This document shows, one piece after another, positions 35,163 to 45,065 of a stretch of DNA of 64,000 nucleotides (positions are counted from its first letter, which is position 1; each line of letters begins with the position of its first letter). The translations under genes were made by a program, and so were the position numbers. Source of the DNA: Acidobacteriota bacterium (GTDB lineage Bacteria > Acidobacteriota > Terriglobia > Terriglobales > Acidobacteriaceae). The notes under the pieces are model-generated. The model saw nothing but the letters and a program-made list of their open reading frames with translations, was not told the origin of the DNA and searched no databases. Location: the NCBI GenBank assembly GCA_019351975.1, contig JABBOG010000007.1:1-64000 (forward strand). The letters are read 5' to 3'.

Positions 35163-36215
35163 ATGAATTACCGTTCTCTAGGCCGATCTGGTCTGAAAGT
35201 TCCTGAACTCTGCTATGGTACGGGCACGTTTGGTGGCACCAACGAGTTCTTCAAGTCCTGGGGCGCAACGCAGGATGCGGAGGCGCGCACGCTGATAGAC
35301 ATCTGCATGGAGGCTGGATGCAACTTCTTCGATACGGCTGATATTTACTCGGATGGGCACAGCGAGACGGTGCTTGGGAAGGCCATCGCGCACTTGAAGC
35401 GCACGGATGTGCTGATCTCGACCAAGGCTACGTTTCGGTCGGGGAAGGGGCCGAACGATGTTGGCAGCTCGCGCTATCATCTGACGGCGGCGCTGGAGGA
35501 GTCGTTGAAGCGGCTGAATACGGACTACGTGGATGTGTATCACCTTCATGCGTTTGACGCGACGACGCCGGTGGAAGAGACGCTGAATACGCTGGACAAG
35601 ATGGTGCGCGAGGGCAAGGTGCGGTATATCGCGTGCTCGAACTTTTCGGGATGGCAGCTGATGAAGTCGCTGTCGGTATCGGAGCGGTATGGATGGGCGC
35701 GGTATGTTGGGCACCAGGTGTATTACTCGCTGGTGGGGCGCGAGTATGAGTGGGAGCTGATGCCGCTGGCGCTGGACCAGGGAGTGGGCGCGCTGGTGTG
35801 GAGCCCGCTGGGATGGGGGCGGTTGACTGGAAAGATTCGGCGCGGACAGCCGCTGCCGGAGAACTCGCGTTTGCAGAACAAGATGGTGGTGGATGCGGGG
35901 CCGACGCCGGACTGGGAGTATGTGTATAAGGTTGTAGACGCGCTGGACGAGGTCGCGAAAGAGACGGGCAAGACGGTGCCGCAGATTGCGCTGAATTGGT
36001 TACTGCAGCGACCGACGGTTTCAACGCTGGTGATCGGAGCGCGCAACGAAGCGCAGCTGAGGGCGAATCTGGCTGCGTCGGGGTGGTCGCTGACGGCGGA
36101 GCAGGTTGAGAAGCTGGATGCTGCGAGTGCGGTTCCGCTGGCGTATCCGTACTGGCATCAGGTGCAGTTCGATGAGCGCAACCCGTTTCCTGTCAAGCAA
36201 GTGCACGGAGCATAG
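35163..36215 (+). CDS. Aldo/keto reductase
   Basis: The 350-residue TIM-barrel protein starts MNYRSLGRSGLKVPELCYGT behind AGGAG at nine bases; an ATG at 35154 is too close to that site. It has FFDTADIYSDGHSE (catalytic Asp and Tyr), VLISTKAT (Lys), DYVDVYHLHAFD (His) and the NADPH-binding IACSNFSGWQLMKS and STLVIGARNEAQL segments. It reduces aldehydes or ketones with NADPH. The closest subgroup is the YghZ/Tas-like AKRs. It appears to be a single-gene unit. Confidence 0.93.
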   Translation: MNYRSLGRSGLKVPELCYGTGTFGGTNEFFKSWGATQDAEARTLIDICMEAGCNFFDTADIYSDGHSETVLGKAIAHLKRTDVLISTKATFRSGKGPNDVGSSRYHLTAALEESLKRLNTDYVDVYHLHAFDATTPVEETLNTLDKMVREGKVRYIACSNFSGWQLMKSLSVSERYGWARYVGHQVYYSLVGREYEWELMPLALDQGVGALVWSPLGWGRLTGKIRRGQPLPENSRLQNKMVVDAGPTPDWEYVYKVVDALDEVAKETGKTVPQIALNWLLQRPTVSTLVIGARNEAQLRANLAASGWSLTAEQVEKLDAASAVPLAYPYWHQVQFDERNPFPVKQVHGA

Positions 36216-36354
36216 AGAAGGAATCGCGGTAGAAGGGGAGACAATGCGGCTGGGGAGGCGTACCTTGGAGGGATGGCGGAACGAACAGCCTATTTGATCC
36301 GAATAAGCCCTCCCATTGTCACTTGATTGCGAACTCGCGATCGCCCTTCGCGGT

Positions 36355-36390
36355 AAAAAAGGGGGTAGCGCTCGGCAGGGCGCTACCCCC
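36355..36390 (-). terminator. Intrinsic terminator of the PfpI-type gene
   Basis: An 11-bp perfect stem GGGGGTAGCGC/GCGCTACCCCC with an 8-base loop is followed on the minus strand by six T residues (36355-36360 is AAAAAA on +). It lies 33 bases downstream of the stop at 36423. Confidence 0.92.
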
Positions 36391-36422
36391 AGATCCTCCC
36401 AAAAGCAACTCTCGAGAAGGCC

Positions 36423-37001
36423 CTACGCTGCCTTTCGATGTGGCGACTTCTGCAGCCGCTCCACAATCGCTTTGGAAAACGCCGGTATATCCTCCGGCTT
36501 CCTGCTGGTGATAAAGTTGCCGTCCACTACGACTTCCTTATCGACCCAATTTGCGCCCGCGTTCTTCAAGTCGGTATGAACGGATGGCCACGAGGTCATG
36601 GTCTTGCCACGCACGACGTCGGCCTCGATGAGCGTCCACGAACCGTGGCAGATGGCTGCGACGGTCTTACCGCTTTCGGCAAACTTTTTGATGAAGGCCA
36701 CGGCGTCTTTGTCGACGCGCAGCTTGTCCGGATTGATCTGACCGCCGGGAAGAACGAGCGCGTCGAAGTCGTCGGGGTTGGCGTCGTAGACGAGGCCGTC
36801 CACTTTGACTGTCTTGCCCCAATCGGTCTTATCCCAACCTTTGATTTCTCCGGCCTTTCCGCCCTCGCCTGGCTTGATCGAGAGAACGGTAACTTGTGCT
36901 CCAGCGGCTTCGAGGTTCTTCCTGGGGTCTGTGAGTTCTACCTGTTCGAAGCCATCTGTTGCTACGATCGCTATCTTGAATCCTTCTAATTCTTTACTCA
37001 T
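36423..37001 (-). CDS. DJ-1/PfpI family protein (deglycase/protease-like)
   Basis: The 192-residue protein has IAIVATDGFEQVELTDPRK with the conserved Glu19, VLPGGQINPDKLR, and the nucleophile elbow AAICHGSW with Cys118 followed by His119. This matches the PfpI/YhbO subgroup that repairs glycated proteins or acts as an intracellular peptidase. The ATG at 37001 has AAGGAG seven bases upstream. A strong terminator follows, so it is a single-gene transcript, probably stress-related. Confidence 0.92.
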   Translation of the reverse strand: MSKELEGFKIAIVATDGFEQVELTDPRKNLEAAGAQVTVLSIKPGEGGKAGEIKGWDKTDWGKTVKVDGLVYDANPDDFDALVLPGGQINPDKLRVDKDAVAFIKKFAESGKTVAAICHGSWTLIEADVVRGKTMTSWPSVHTDLKNAGANWVDKEVVVDGNFITSRKPEDIPAFSKAIVERLQKSPHRKAA

Positions 37002-37222
37002 TGAATCTCCTTATGGCCCGACATCCGAGGCTTTGCTGCTTCTTTGCAGCACTAGGTAAGATGCGCTGATTTGGATTTGCGGCCAATATTCTGTGAACCA
37101 ATGCCGACGCTTCCACCGTCTCATGAAAACCGATTTGAAAGAGGGTTTGATTCCATCACCAGAGACGGCTGAAGCTGTTGGGCGGATGGCGGGCGGGTGT
37201 TCCATGCGCATCCAAGAGAGAC

Positions 37223-37960
37223 ATGCAAGAGGGCACGCATCTCCGCGTTGGTACGGCAGGATGGACGCTTCCGAAGCTGCATGCGGATCGCTTTCCGGTG
37301 GAAGGCTCGCATCTGGAGCGCTATGCCAGGATGATGTCAGGCGTGGAGGTGAATTCGAGCTTTTATCGGCCGCATCAGAAGAAGACGTGGGAGAGGTGGG
37401 CGGCGTCGACGCCAGATGGATTTCGGTTTTCGGTGAAGCTACCCAAAGCGATCACGCACGCTGCAAAGCTGGTGAACGCTGGTGGGCTGTTGCAGGCGTT
37501 TCTGGATCAGGCGAGCGGATTAGGGGAGAAGATGGGACCGCTGCTGATTCAGTTGCCGCCGTCGCTGGTGTTCGATGCGGGGACTGCGCGGGAGTTTTTT
37601 ACGACACTGCGAGAGTTGCACGGTGGGGGTGCGGTTTTGGAGCCGCGGCATGCTTCGTGGTTTACATCGGCTGCGGATCGAGTGCTGTGCGAGTTTGAGG
37701 TTGCGAGGGTCGCGGCCGATCCGGCGAAGGCTTCTCCGACGGGGGGTCGGCCGGGCGGCTGGGGCGGCTTGCGGTACTTTCGGCTGCATGGTTCTCCGCG
37801 AACGTACTACTCGGAGTACAGCAAGATGTTTCTTCGGGAGCTGGCGGAGGAGCTGCTGAAGCAGCCGGAAGGGGTCTGCACGTGGGTGGTCTTCGACAAT
37901 ACGGCGCTTGGTCACGCTACGTTGAACGCGCTGGAGCTGGCGCAGCTGCTGAAGCTATGA
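37223..37960 (+). CDS. DUF72 (YecE-like) protein
   Basis: The 245-residue product has the DUF72 start LRVGTAGWTLPKLHAD, then VEVNSSFYRPHQKKTWERWA and FRFSVKLPKAITH. It also has LIQLPPSL, VLEPRHASW and YFRLHGSPRTYYSEYS with the C-terminal VVFDNTALGHA. The family has a TIM-barrel-like fold and no settled function. The ATG at 37223 is preferred because upstream residues are not conserved in type. It is followed by hairpin-bearing non-coding sequence. Confidence 0.9.
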   Translation: MQEGTHLRVGTAGWTLPKLHADRFPVEGSHLERYARMMSGVEVNSSFYRPHQKKTWERWAASTPDGFRFSVKLPKAITHAAKLVNAGGLLQAFLDQASGLGEKMGPLLIQLPPSLVFDAGTAREFFTTLRELHGGGAVLEPRHASWFTSAADRVLCEFEVARVAADPAKASPTGGRPGGWGGLRYFRLHGSPRTYYSEYSKMFLRELAEELLKQPEGVCTWVVFDNTALGHATLNALELAQLLKL

Positions 37961-37975
37961 CGAGGTGCTGGTGAT

Positions 37976-38065
37976 TGCCACACCCTGAGGAGCCAGGGTG
38001 GTGCTGATTCGGTCGGAAATAAGTCCCTCTACTTTTGCGGGTGTCATGGACGGGCTGAAGCCCGC
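37976..38065. repeat. Two small hairpins between convergent genes
   Basis: CACCCTG/CAGGGTG forms a 7-bp hairpin near 37980-38000, and CGGGCT-GA-AGCCCG a second one near 38050. They occupy the 176-base gap between the DUF72 and exporter genes. They may act as terminators or be dispersed repeat pieces; no T-run follows the second. Confidence 0.45.
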
Positions 38066-38136
38066 CCCCTTCAAAACAGCGACTGCGTTAGAGGCTTCCG
38101 AGAGGAGATTCGCTGTAGTTGAGTGATATGTGGAGG

Positions 38137-39810
38137 CTAGTGGCCGGGCTTGAGGTTCTTGGGTGGTTTGGGGAGGAGGAACAGGAGGGGAATCATGCAG
38201 GCGCAGAAGAGCGCAAGGTCGTGGATGATGTCCACATAGGAGAGGGTGGCGGCCTGGGCGTGCATCTGGTTATAGATGGCGGCCTGCGCCTGATGGATAG
38301 CGCCGTGGCTAGCACCGCCGAAGGGGCCATTGTTGACGCCTGCGCCGTTGCCTGAGCTGTAGCGGCCTGCGAGTGCCTTGACGTTGCGGTCAAAGCCGGG
38401 TGAGCCGGGAACGAGCTTGCGGATCATGGAGTTTTCGTGGGCGGCTGTGCGGCGCGTGAGCATAGTGGCGACGAAGGCGGTGCCGCAGCTTGCGCCGATG
38501 TTTCGGGCGAGGTTGGTGAGACCGGAGACGTCGTTGTTTTCGCTCTGCTTCACGCCGATGTAGGCGATGGTGTTGATGGGGATGAAGAGGAAGGCGAGGC
38601 CGGAGGCCTGAAACATACGCATGAAGACGAGCTGACCGTAGCTGAGCTGCAGGTTTAGATTGCCCATCCAGAGAAGGCTGAGGGTGAGCATGGTGAAGCC
38701 GTAGCCGATGAGCTTGCGCGGGTCGACTTTGCCGGAGAGAACGCCGACGACGGGCATCATGGCCATCATCATGAAGCCGGCGGGGCTGAGAACGAGGCCG
38801 GCGAGTTCGGCGGTGTAGCCCATGAGAGTCTGCACAAACTGCGGGATAAGCAGCGTGGTGGCGTAGAGGCTGAAGCCGAGGACGAACATGAGGCCGAAGC
38901 TGATGGAGAAGACGCGGCGACCGAAGAGGGTGAGGTTGAGGATGGGGCGGCGTCCGGCGCGCAGCTCTTTGATCTCCCACCAGATCATGGAGACGAAGGC
39001 GACGGCCATGAGGCAGACGAAGAAGGTGATGAGGTGCGATCCGAACCAGTCGTCTTCCTGGCCCTTGTCGAGAATGAATTCGAGGGAGCCGAAGGTGAGG
39101 CCGAGCAGGGCAAAGCCGATGAAGTCGAGCTTGAGACCGCCTTTTTGCGTCTCTTCGACCTGCTTTTTGACGTAGGGAGGGTCTTCGACGATGCGCGAGG
39201 TGAGATAGAGGCTGAGCAGGCAGATGGGGACGTTGAGGTAGAAGATCCAGCGCCAGTCGAAGTTGTCTGTGATGTAGCCGCCGAGGGTGGGGCCGATGGC
39301 GGGGGCGCAGACGACGGCGAGTCCGTAGAGGGCGAAGGCCTGGCCGCGCTTGGCGGGTTCGAAGGTGTCGGCGAGGATAGCCTGCTCGCTGGGCGCGAGG
39401 CCGCCGCCGCCGATGCCTTGCAGGATGCGGCAGAAGACGAGGATGGGAAGCGTGGGAGCGATGCCGCAGAGGGCGGAGGAGATGCCGAAGAGCGCGACGC
39501 AGATCATGTAGAACTTCTTGCGGCCGATGAAGGTGGTCATGTAGGCACCGGCGGGAAGAATGACTGCGTTTGCAACAAGATAGGCCGTGAGGACCCAGGT
39601 GGCTTCGTCCTGCGTGGCGCCCAGGCCACCGGCGATGTGGGGCAGGGCGACGTTGGCGATGGAGCTGTCGAGCACCTCCATGAAGGTGGCGAGCGTGACG
39701 GTGAGGGCGACGATCCAGGGGTTGATTCTGGGTCGCCACGGTACTTCCGCCGCTTGCTGCGTGGTTTGCGCCGCTGTGTTGGGCGCTAGTTCCATCGTTG
39801 CTGTTGCCAT
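38137..39810 (-). CDS. DHA2-family drug exporter (EmrB/QacA-type)
   Basis: The 557-residue protein has about 14 membrane helices. After PWIVALTVTLATFMEVLDSS comes the DHA2 motif WVLTAYLVANAVILPAGAYM, then GRKKFYMICVALFG (motif A) and FCRILQGIGGGGLAPSEQAI. Motif C is present in ALYGLAVVCAPAIGPTLGG. It exports hydrophobic compounds by proton antiport. No EmrA adaptor or outer-membrane partner is adjacent. It is divergent from the coiled-coil gene at 39926 across about 115 bases, which must hold both promoters. Confidence 0.93.
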   Translation of the reverse strand: MATATMELAPNTAAQTTQQAAEVPWRPRINPWIVALTVTLATFMEVLDSSIANVALPHIAGGLGATQDEATWVLTAYLVANAVILPAGAYMTTFIGRKKFYMICVALFGISSALCGIAPTLPILVFCRILQGIGGGGLAPSEQAILADTFEPAKRGQAFALYGLAVVCAPAIGPTLGGYITDNFDWRWIFYLNVPICLLSLYLTSRIVEDPPYVKKQVEETQKGGLKLDFIGFALLGLTFGSLEFILDKGQEDDWFGSHLITFFVCLMAVAFVSMIWWEIKELRAGRRPILNLTLFGRRVFSISFGLMFVLGFSLYATTLLIPQFVQTLMGYTAELAGLVLSPAGFMMMAMMPVVGVLSGKVDPRKLIGYGFTMLTLSLLWMGNLNLQLSYGQLVFMRMFQASGLAFLFIPINTIAYIGVKQSENNDVSGLTNLARNIGASCGTAFVATMLTRRTAAHENSMIRKLVPGSPGFDRNVKALAGRYSSGNGAGVNNGPFGGASHGAIHQAQAAIYNQMHAQAATLSYVDIIHDLALFCACMIPLLFLLPKPPKNLKPGH

Positions 39811-39925
39811 TTTGTTTATTCAGATTCAGCGCAACGTCGCGCCGATTCAGAATCTGCAGGGACGAAGCAACTCAGAAGCATTGCGGGCATGCTAGCCTTT
39901 CTTTATCTCCGAGAGAGGAGCTACG

Positions 39926-40705
39926 CTGCTGAACGCCGATCTGGAACAACTGATACTTGTACAAGCGCAGGATCTGGAGCTGCGAAGGCTTCGCGCTGAG
40001 CTGGCGGATGCGCCGGTGCGTGTGGCGGCTGCGCAGAATGCGCGTGCCACGGCCGAGGTTGCGCTTGCTGAGGCGAATAAGGCGCTGCTGAAGGAAGAGA
40101 CGCTGCGGCGCTCGCAGGAGCTTGAGGTGAAAGACCGGCGAGGCAAGATCGAGCGTTTGCGCAAGCAGATGGAGACGGCCACGTCGGCTGCGCAGATTGC
40201 TGCGCTGGAGCACGAGATTGCGTTTTCGGAGCAGGCGATCGTGAAGCTTGAGGATGACGAGATTGCGTCGATGGAGCGTACCGAGCGGTACGAAGGCGAA
40301 AGGGATAGGGCGACGCTGCAACTGGAGGTCACGACGGCGGCTTTGGCGGCGCAGCGGGTGAGGGCGTTGGATATTAAGACGCAGCACACGGCGTCGATTG
40401 CGGCGATCGAAGCTGAGCGGGGTGCGACACGGGCGCGGATTGCCGAGGCACCGCTGTCGGTCTACGACAGGATTGCGAAGGCGAAGGGAACGGGGCTATC
40501 GGAAGCGGTTGACCACAAATGCGCCGCGTGCCAGATGGTGGTGCGGCCGCAGCGATGGAATGACCTGACGGGACGGGATCACGATGGTCAGATTTTCACT
40601 TGTGAGACGTGCGGGCGCATGCTGTACTATGATCCGCGACGAGATGCGCCCGTGCGATGGGCTGCGGGAGAACGTCTCACGGGCTCAACACCTACCGCTC
40701 AGTAA
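39926..40705 (+). CDS. Coiled-coil plus zinc-ribbon protein (CdsZ/CT398-like), CTG start
   Basis: The protein has a long antiparallel coiled coil (about residues 3-175) and a C-terminal zinc ribbon with HKCAACQMVVRPQ and FTCETCGRMLYYD. This is the CT398/CdsZ architecture, possibly linked to secretion, envelope or translation. The first canonical start is GTG at 40016, but that would delete LEQLILVQAQDLELRRLRAE, the part conserved at the start of this family. In frame upstream to the TAG at 39893 there is no ATG, GTG or TTG. CTG at 39926 (or 39929) follows GAGAGGAG by five bases and is the best start, giving 259 residues. Confidence 0.75.
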   Translation: MLNADLEQLILVQAQDLELRRLRAELADAPVRVAAAQNARATAEVALAEANKALLKEETLRRSQELEVKDRRGKIERLRKQMETATSAAQIAALEHEIAFSEQAIVKLEDDEIASMERTERYEGERDRATLQLEVTTAALAAQRVRALDIKTQHTASIAAIEAERGATRARIAEAPLSVYDRIAKAKGTGLSEAVDHKCAACQMVVRPQRWNDLTGRDHDGQIFTCETCGRMLYYDPRRDAPVRWAAGERLTGSTPTAQ

Positions 40706-40763
40706 AGGAACCATCCTGAGCTACCTATAGCGCATCCAACACCCCCGGAGCAACATCTGTCGC

Positions 40764-41339
40764 ATGTCATCTCAGCAACTCCGCCGCAAGACTATTGCCG
40801 TAGATATGGACGAAGTGATCGCCGATGCACTGGCTGAGCACCTGTTCCGCTACAACCGCGACTTTCCGCCGGTGCCGTCCGATCCGCATTATCCGAATCC
40901 GCTTACGGTGGAGGATCTGCGCGGGCGAAGGCTGTGGCAGGTTGTGCCGACGTGCAGGCACGCTGCGCTGGATGCGTACTTTCGCGCGGATGATTTTTTT
41001 CGTGACCTGCCTGTGATGCCGGACGCGCAGCGCGTGCTGGAGCAGTTGCAGCGGCGCTATGACGTGTTTATAGCAACGGCCGCGATGGAGGTGCCGACGA
41101 GCTTTATGGCGAAGTTCCAGTGGCTGGCGGAGCACTTTCCGTTCATCCCGCCGTCGCACATTGTCTTCTGTGGCGATAAGTCGATTCTGTGCGCGGACTA
41201 TCTGATCGACGATAATCCGCGCCAGCTGGAGCTGTTCCATGGCGAAGGGATTCTGTATACCGCGCCAGCCAACGTAGGTATCAAGACCTATCGCCGGGTG
41301 GATCACTGGCGGGATGTAGAAGCCATGTTTCTGTCATAA
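40764..41339 (+). CDS. 5'(3')-deoxyribonucleotidase-like HAD phosphatase
   Basis: The 191-residue protein begins its domain at IAVDMDEVIADAL, where Asp14 and Asp16 are the HAD nucleophile and acid/base. It ends with HIVFCGDKSILCADYLIDDNP, the motif IV acids. IATAAMEVPTSFMAKFQWL supplies the middle Thr motif. This is the NT5C/YorS-like group that dephosphorylates deoxynucleotides. It follows the coiled-coil gene by 58 bases and may share its transcript. It converges on the M3 peptidase gene. Confidence 0.88.
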   Translation: MSSQQLRRKTIAVDMDEVIADALAEHLFRYNRDFPPVPSDPHYPNPLTVEDLRGRRLWQVVPTCRHAALDAYFRADDFFRDLPVMPDAQRVLEQLQRRYDVFIATAAMEVPTSFMAKFQWLAEHFPFIPPSHIVFCGDKSILCADYLIDDNPRQLELFHGEGILYTAPANVGIKTYRRVDHWRDVEAMFLS

Positions 41340-41373
41340 ACGTGGACGATGCAGCATGTGGCGTTGAAGACGC

Positions 41374-43566
41374 CTACTTGCCGCCGTCGTCGGTGAGGCC
41401 GCGATACTTCATCATGGGGGCGGTGGTGGGTTCGGATCCGAGCCATTTGGTGTACATGGATTGCAGGTCTTCGGTGTTGCCCTTGGAGAGGACCATCTGA
41501 CGGAAGCGGTCGCCGTTGGCGCGGGTAAGGCCGCCGTGGTCCTCGAACCACTGATAGGCATCGTCGTCGAGCATCTCGCTCCATGAGTAAGCGTAGTAGC
41601 CGGCTGCGTAGCCATTGGCCCAGATGTGCATGAAGTAGCTGGAACGGTAGCGCGGCGGTACGGTCGCGAGGTCGAGGTGGGTTTTCTGGAGAGCCTGCTT
41701 CTCGAACTCGTCGACGTTTTGCAGAGGAGCGGTGGCGGGGAGCAGGTGCCACTGCATGTCGAGCTCCGCTGCTGCGAGGGCTTCGGTGACTTTATACCCC
41801 TGGTTGAACTTGTCGGCCTTATGCAGTTTGGCGACGAGTTCTTCAGGCATGGGAGCGCCGGTTTTGTAGTTCACCGCGTAGTGTTTGAAGACCATGGGAT
41901 AGCTGGCCCAGTGCTCATTGAACTGCGATGGGAATTCGACGAAGTCGCGGGGAACGTTGGGGCCGGAGAGGCTGGGGTATACGGTGTTGGCGAACATGCC
42001 GTGGAGGCCGTGGCCGAACTCGTGGAACATGGTGGTGACATCTTCGTAGCTGATGAGCGCGGGCTGGCCGGGTGCAGGCTTCTGGAAGTTTGCGACGTTG
42101 TAGATCACGGGAAGGGTTCCGAGCAGCCTGGACTGCTGGACGAACTCGCTCATCCATGCGCCGCCGTCCTTGTTGTCGCGCTTGTAGTAGTCGAAGTAGA
42201 TGAGGGCGAGCGGCTTGGAGTTGGTGTCAAAGACCTCGAAGACGCGCACATCCGGCTGGTAGACGGGGATGTCGTGGCGCTCTTTGAAGGAGATGCCGTA
42301 GAGCTCGTGGGCGGCGTAGAAGACGCCGTCCTGTAGCACTCGGTTGAGTTCGAAGTAGGGCTTGACCTGAGCTTCGTCGAGGTCATACTTCGCCTTGCGC
42401 ACCTGCTCGGCGTAGAAGTTCCAGTCCCACGGCCGCAGTTGAAATCCGCCAGCTTGCATGCCGTTGCCCGTGTCCTTGTTTTGGGCGTCAATGAGCGCCT
42501 GGATGGCTTTGGCTTCAGTGGCGGCCTTGGCTGTTGCAGGTCCAACGATGTCGTTCATGAACTTGAGCGCGGCGTCAGGGGTCTTGGCCATTTGATCCTG
42601 GAGGGCCCACGCGGCGTAGTTGGGGAAGCCGAGCAGCGCGGCTTTCTGGGCGCGGACCTGGGCGAGCCGCGCGATGGTGGCGCGGGTGTCGTTGGCATCG
42701 TCGCGCTCGGTGCGCGTCCAGGAGTCGTCGAAGAGGGCTTTGCGTGCGTCTCGGTTGCTCATGATGGCGAGGTCAGGCTGCTGGGTGGTGTTTTGCAGCG
42801 GGATGACGTAGCCGTCCTGTCCGCGAGACTTGGCGGCGAGGGCTGCGGCCTCGATCTGCGCATCGCTCAGGCCGGCCAGTTTGGTCTTGTCGGTGGTGGC
42901 ATAGGCTGCGGCTTTTGTGCCGGCGAGGAGTTTATTGGTGAAGGTATTGGAGAGAACGGATTCCTCTTCGTTGAGCTTCTTCAGCCTGGCTTTATCGGCG
43001 TCATTAAGCTTGGCTCCGGCCTTGACAAACTCACGGTAGTCTACCTCGAGCAGGCGCATAGATTCGGCGTCGAGATGGAGGGTGGAGCGCTTCTCGTAGA
43101 GAGTCTGAACGCGAGCGAAGAGCTTGCTGTTGAGGTAGATGGAATCCTGCAGGGCGGTGAGCTTCGTAGTCATGAGCTCCTGCACCTTTTGCAGCGTGGG
43201 ATTGGTGTTGGCCTGGGTGACGCCGAAGAAGACCAGGGTTACGCGGGTGAGGAGCTGGCCGTCTTTCTCCATGGCAACGATGGTGTTGTCGAAGGTGGGG
43301 GCGTCCGGGTTGTTGGCGATCGCGTCGGTCTCTTTCATCTGCTGCGTGATTCCGGCCTCGATGGCTGGCTGGTAGTCAGCGTCCTTGATCTTGTCGAAGG
43401 GAGGTGCCTGGAAGGGCAGCGTGCTGGCTGCATAGAAGGGGTTGGAGGGGCCGAAGGCCGCGTCGGTTGAGGTTCCGCCCTGTGCTGTTGCTGCGGCGCC
43501 ACTGGCACCTGCCGCTATTGCTCCTGCTATCACCAAGCTACACATCCTCTCGAGCCGCTTTCCCAT
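41374..43566 (-). CDS. Exported M3-family peptidyl-dipeptidase (Dcp-like)
   Basis: From the ATG at 43566 (AGGAG eight bases upstream) the 730-residue protein has a signal peptide (MGKRLERMCSLVIAGAIAAG) and a helical M3 fold. The zinc site FHEFGHGLHGMFANT near residue 510 has HEXXH, with the third Glu in FVEFPSQFNEHW. It removes C-terminal dipeptides from oligopeptides in the periplasm, like Dcp. The N-terminus shows NPFYAASTLPFQAPPFDKIK, typical of the family. It is divergent from asnS. Confidence 0.94.
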   Translation of the reverse strand: MGKRLERMCSLVIAGAIAAGASGAAATAQGGTSTDAAFGPSNPFYAASTLPFQAPPFDKIKDADYQPAIEAGITQQMKETDAIANNPDAPTFDNTIVAMEKDGQLLTRVTLVFFGVTQANTNPTLQKVQELMTTKLTALQDSIYLNSKLFARVQTLYEKRSTLHLDAESMRLLEVDYREFVKAGAKLNDADKARLKKLNEEESVLSNTFTNKLLAGTKAAAYATTDKTKLAGLSDAQIEAAALAAKSRGQDGYVIPLQNTTQQPDLAIMSNRDARKALFDDSWTRTERDDANDTRATIARLAQVRAQKAALLGFPNYAAWALQDQMAKTPDAALKFMNDIVGPATAKAATEAKAIQALIDAQNKDTGNGMQAGGFQLRPWDWNFYAEQVRKAKYDLDEAQVKPYFELNRVLQDGVFYAAHELYGISFKERHDIPVYQPDVRVFEVFDTNSKPLALIYFDYYKRDNKDGGAWMSEFVQQSRLLGTLPVIYNVANFQKPAPGQPALISYEDVTTMFHEFGHGLHGMFANTVYPSLSGPNVPRDFVEFPSQFNEHWASYPMVFKHYAVNYKTGAPMPEELVAKLHKADKFNQGYKVTEALAAAELDMQWHLLPATAPLQNVDEFEKQALQKTHLDLATVPPRYRSSYFMHIWANGYAAGYYAYSWSEMLDDDAYQWFEDHGGLTRANGDRFRQMVLSKGNTEDLQSMYTKWLGSEPTTAPMMKYRGLTDDGGK

Positions 43567-43676
43567 TGTTTCGCACTCCTGTTGCATTTTTAACCAGCAC
43601 TCACAAACGTACGCGTGCGCGCCCCATTCTTACAAGCAGCAAGGAAGAAGCACCCGGCGGGATAGACTAAAGTTCC

Positions 43677-45026
43677 ATGCTTCCAGAGACACGTACCGCT
43701 CCCTTGACGACGATCGCCGAGCTAGGCCAGCACGAAGGCCAAGCCATTACCCTCCGCTGCTGGCTGTATAACCTGCGCTCATCCGGCAAGCTGCTGTTTC
43801 CGACGTTCCGCGACGGAACCGGAACGGTGCAGGGCATTGTGCCGAAGGCGGCTGTGCCGGAACAGGTGTTTGAGACGCTGAAGTCGCTGACGCTGGAGTC
43901 GTCGCTGACGGTGACGGGGCGGGTGCGAGCGGATGTGCGCGCACCGTCAGGGTTCGAGATTGACGTTGATGACGTGAATGTTGGGCAGCGTATTCCGGAG
44001 GAGACGCCTTATCCGATTCAGTTGAAGGAGGCGGGTGTGGACTTCTTGATGGAGCACCGGCATCTGTGGCTGCGAACGCCGCGGCAGTCTGCGATTCTGC
44101 GCGTGCGGGCGACGATTATGCGCGCGGCGGCGGAGTATTTCGATGTGCACGGATACTTTCGGACGGACCCGCCGATCCTGACGCCGAATGCGTGCGAGGG
44201 GACGTCGGAGCTGTTTGAGATGGATTACTTCGGCGACGACAAGGCGTATCTTACGCAGTCCGGCCAGCTCTATATTGAGGCAACGGCGATGGCGCTGGGC
44301 AAGGTGTACAGCTTCGGGCCGACGTTCCGGGCGGAGAAGTCGAAGACGCGGCGGCACTTGACGGAGTTCTGGATGATTGAGCCTGAGGTGACGTACATGG
44401 ACCTCGATGGGCTGATGGATCTGGCTGAGGCGTTTCTAACGCACATTGTGAGCCGCGTGCTGGAGACGCACCGCGGCGATCTGAAGGTGATTGGGAAGGA
44501 TGTTGCGAAGCTGGAGGCGGTGGTTGCGCCGTCGAAGTTTCCAAGGCTGACCTATGATGAGGCGCACGCGATGCTGCTGGATGCGCATGAGCGCGGGTTG
44601 CTGCCAGCGGCGCATGTTTATGGGGACGACTTCGGATCGCCGGATGAGACGTACATCAGCTCGCAGTTTGAGAAGCCTGTGATGGTGCATCGTTACCCGG
44701 CTGCGGTGAAGGCGTTCTACATGCAGCCTGATCCGCTGGATGCGACCAAGGCGCTGTGCGTGGATGTGCTTGCGCCGGAGGGTTATGGCGAGATTATTGG
44801 AGGATCGCAGCGCGTGGATGACTATGAGCTGCTGAAGTCGCGGATTGAGGAGCACGATCTGCCGATGGCGGCGTTCCAGTGGTATCTGGACCTGCGCAAG
44901 TACGGCAGTGTTCCGCACTCGGGGTTTGGGATGGGGATCGAGCGCTGTGTGGCGTGGATCTGCGGGCTGGAGCATGTGCGGGAGACGATACCGTTTCCCC
45001 GGACGCTGAACCGGATCTATCCTTAG
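43677..45026 (+). CDS. asnS: Asparaginyl-tRNA synthetase
   Basis: The 449-residue class II synthetase has an N-terminal OB-fold ([18 protein letters not shown]), motif 1 around [14 protein letters not shown], motif 2 as [20 protein letters not shown] and motif 3 in [20 protein letters not shown]. The final segment reads [12 protein letters not shown]. Residues near [12 protein letters not shown] bind the aminoacyl adenylate. AsnRS rather than AspRS is indicated by the overall length and the close of motif 3. The ATG at 43677 lacks a strong ribosome site. It is followed by the fourth acyltransferase after 39 bases. Confidence 0.95.
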   Translation: MLPETRTAPLTTIAELGQHEGQAITLRCWLYNLRSSGKLLFPTFRDGTGTVQGIVPKAAVPEQVFETLKSLTLESSLTVTGRVRADVRAPSGFEIDVDDVNVGQRIPEETPYPIQLKEAGVDFLMEHRHLWLRTPRQSAILRVRATIMRAAAEYFDVHGYFRTDPPILTPNACEGTSELFEMDYFGDDKAYLTQSGQLYIEATAMALGKVYSFGPTFRAEKSKTRRHLTEFWMIEPEVTYMDLDGLMDLAEAFLTHIVSRVLETHRGDLKVIGKDVAKLEAVVAPSKFPRLTYDEAHAMLLDAHERGLLPAAHVYGDDFGSPDETYISSQFEKPVMVHRYPAAVKAFYMQPDPLDATKALCVDVLAPEGYGEIIGGSQRVDDYELLKSRIEEHDLPMAAFQWYLDLRKYGSVPHSGFGMGIERCVAWICGLEHVRETIPFPRTLNRIYP

Positions 45027-45065
45027 TCAACCGATGCGTGAGCGAGGAAGGCCGGGAGCGCCGAG

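Noticed and set aside
37093-37698. Long + strand frame overlapping the DUF72 gene
   Set aside because: The DUF72 frame carries all family motifs; this one does not resemble any protein.
41361-41376. Terminator between the deoxyribonucleotidase and M3 peptidase genes
   Set aside because: GGCGT-TGAAG-ACGCC is only 5 bp, overlaps the M3 stop region and has no T-run.
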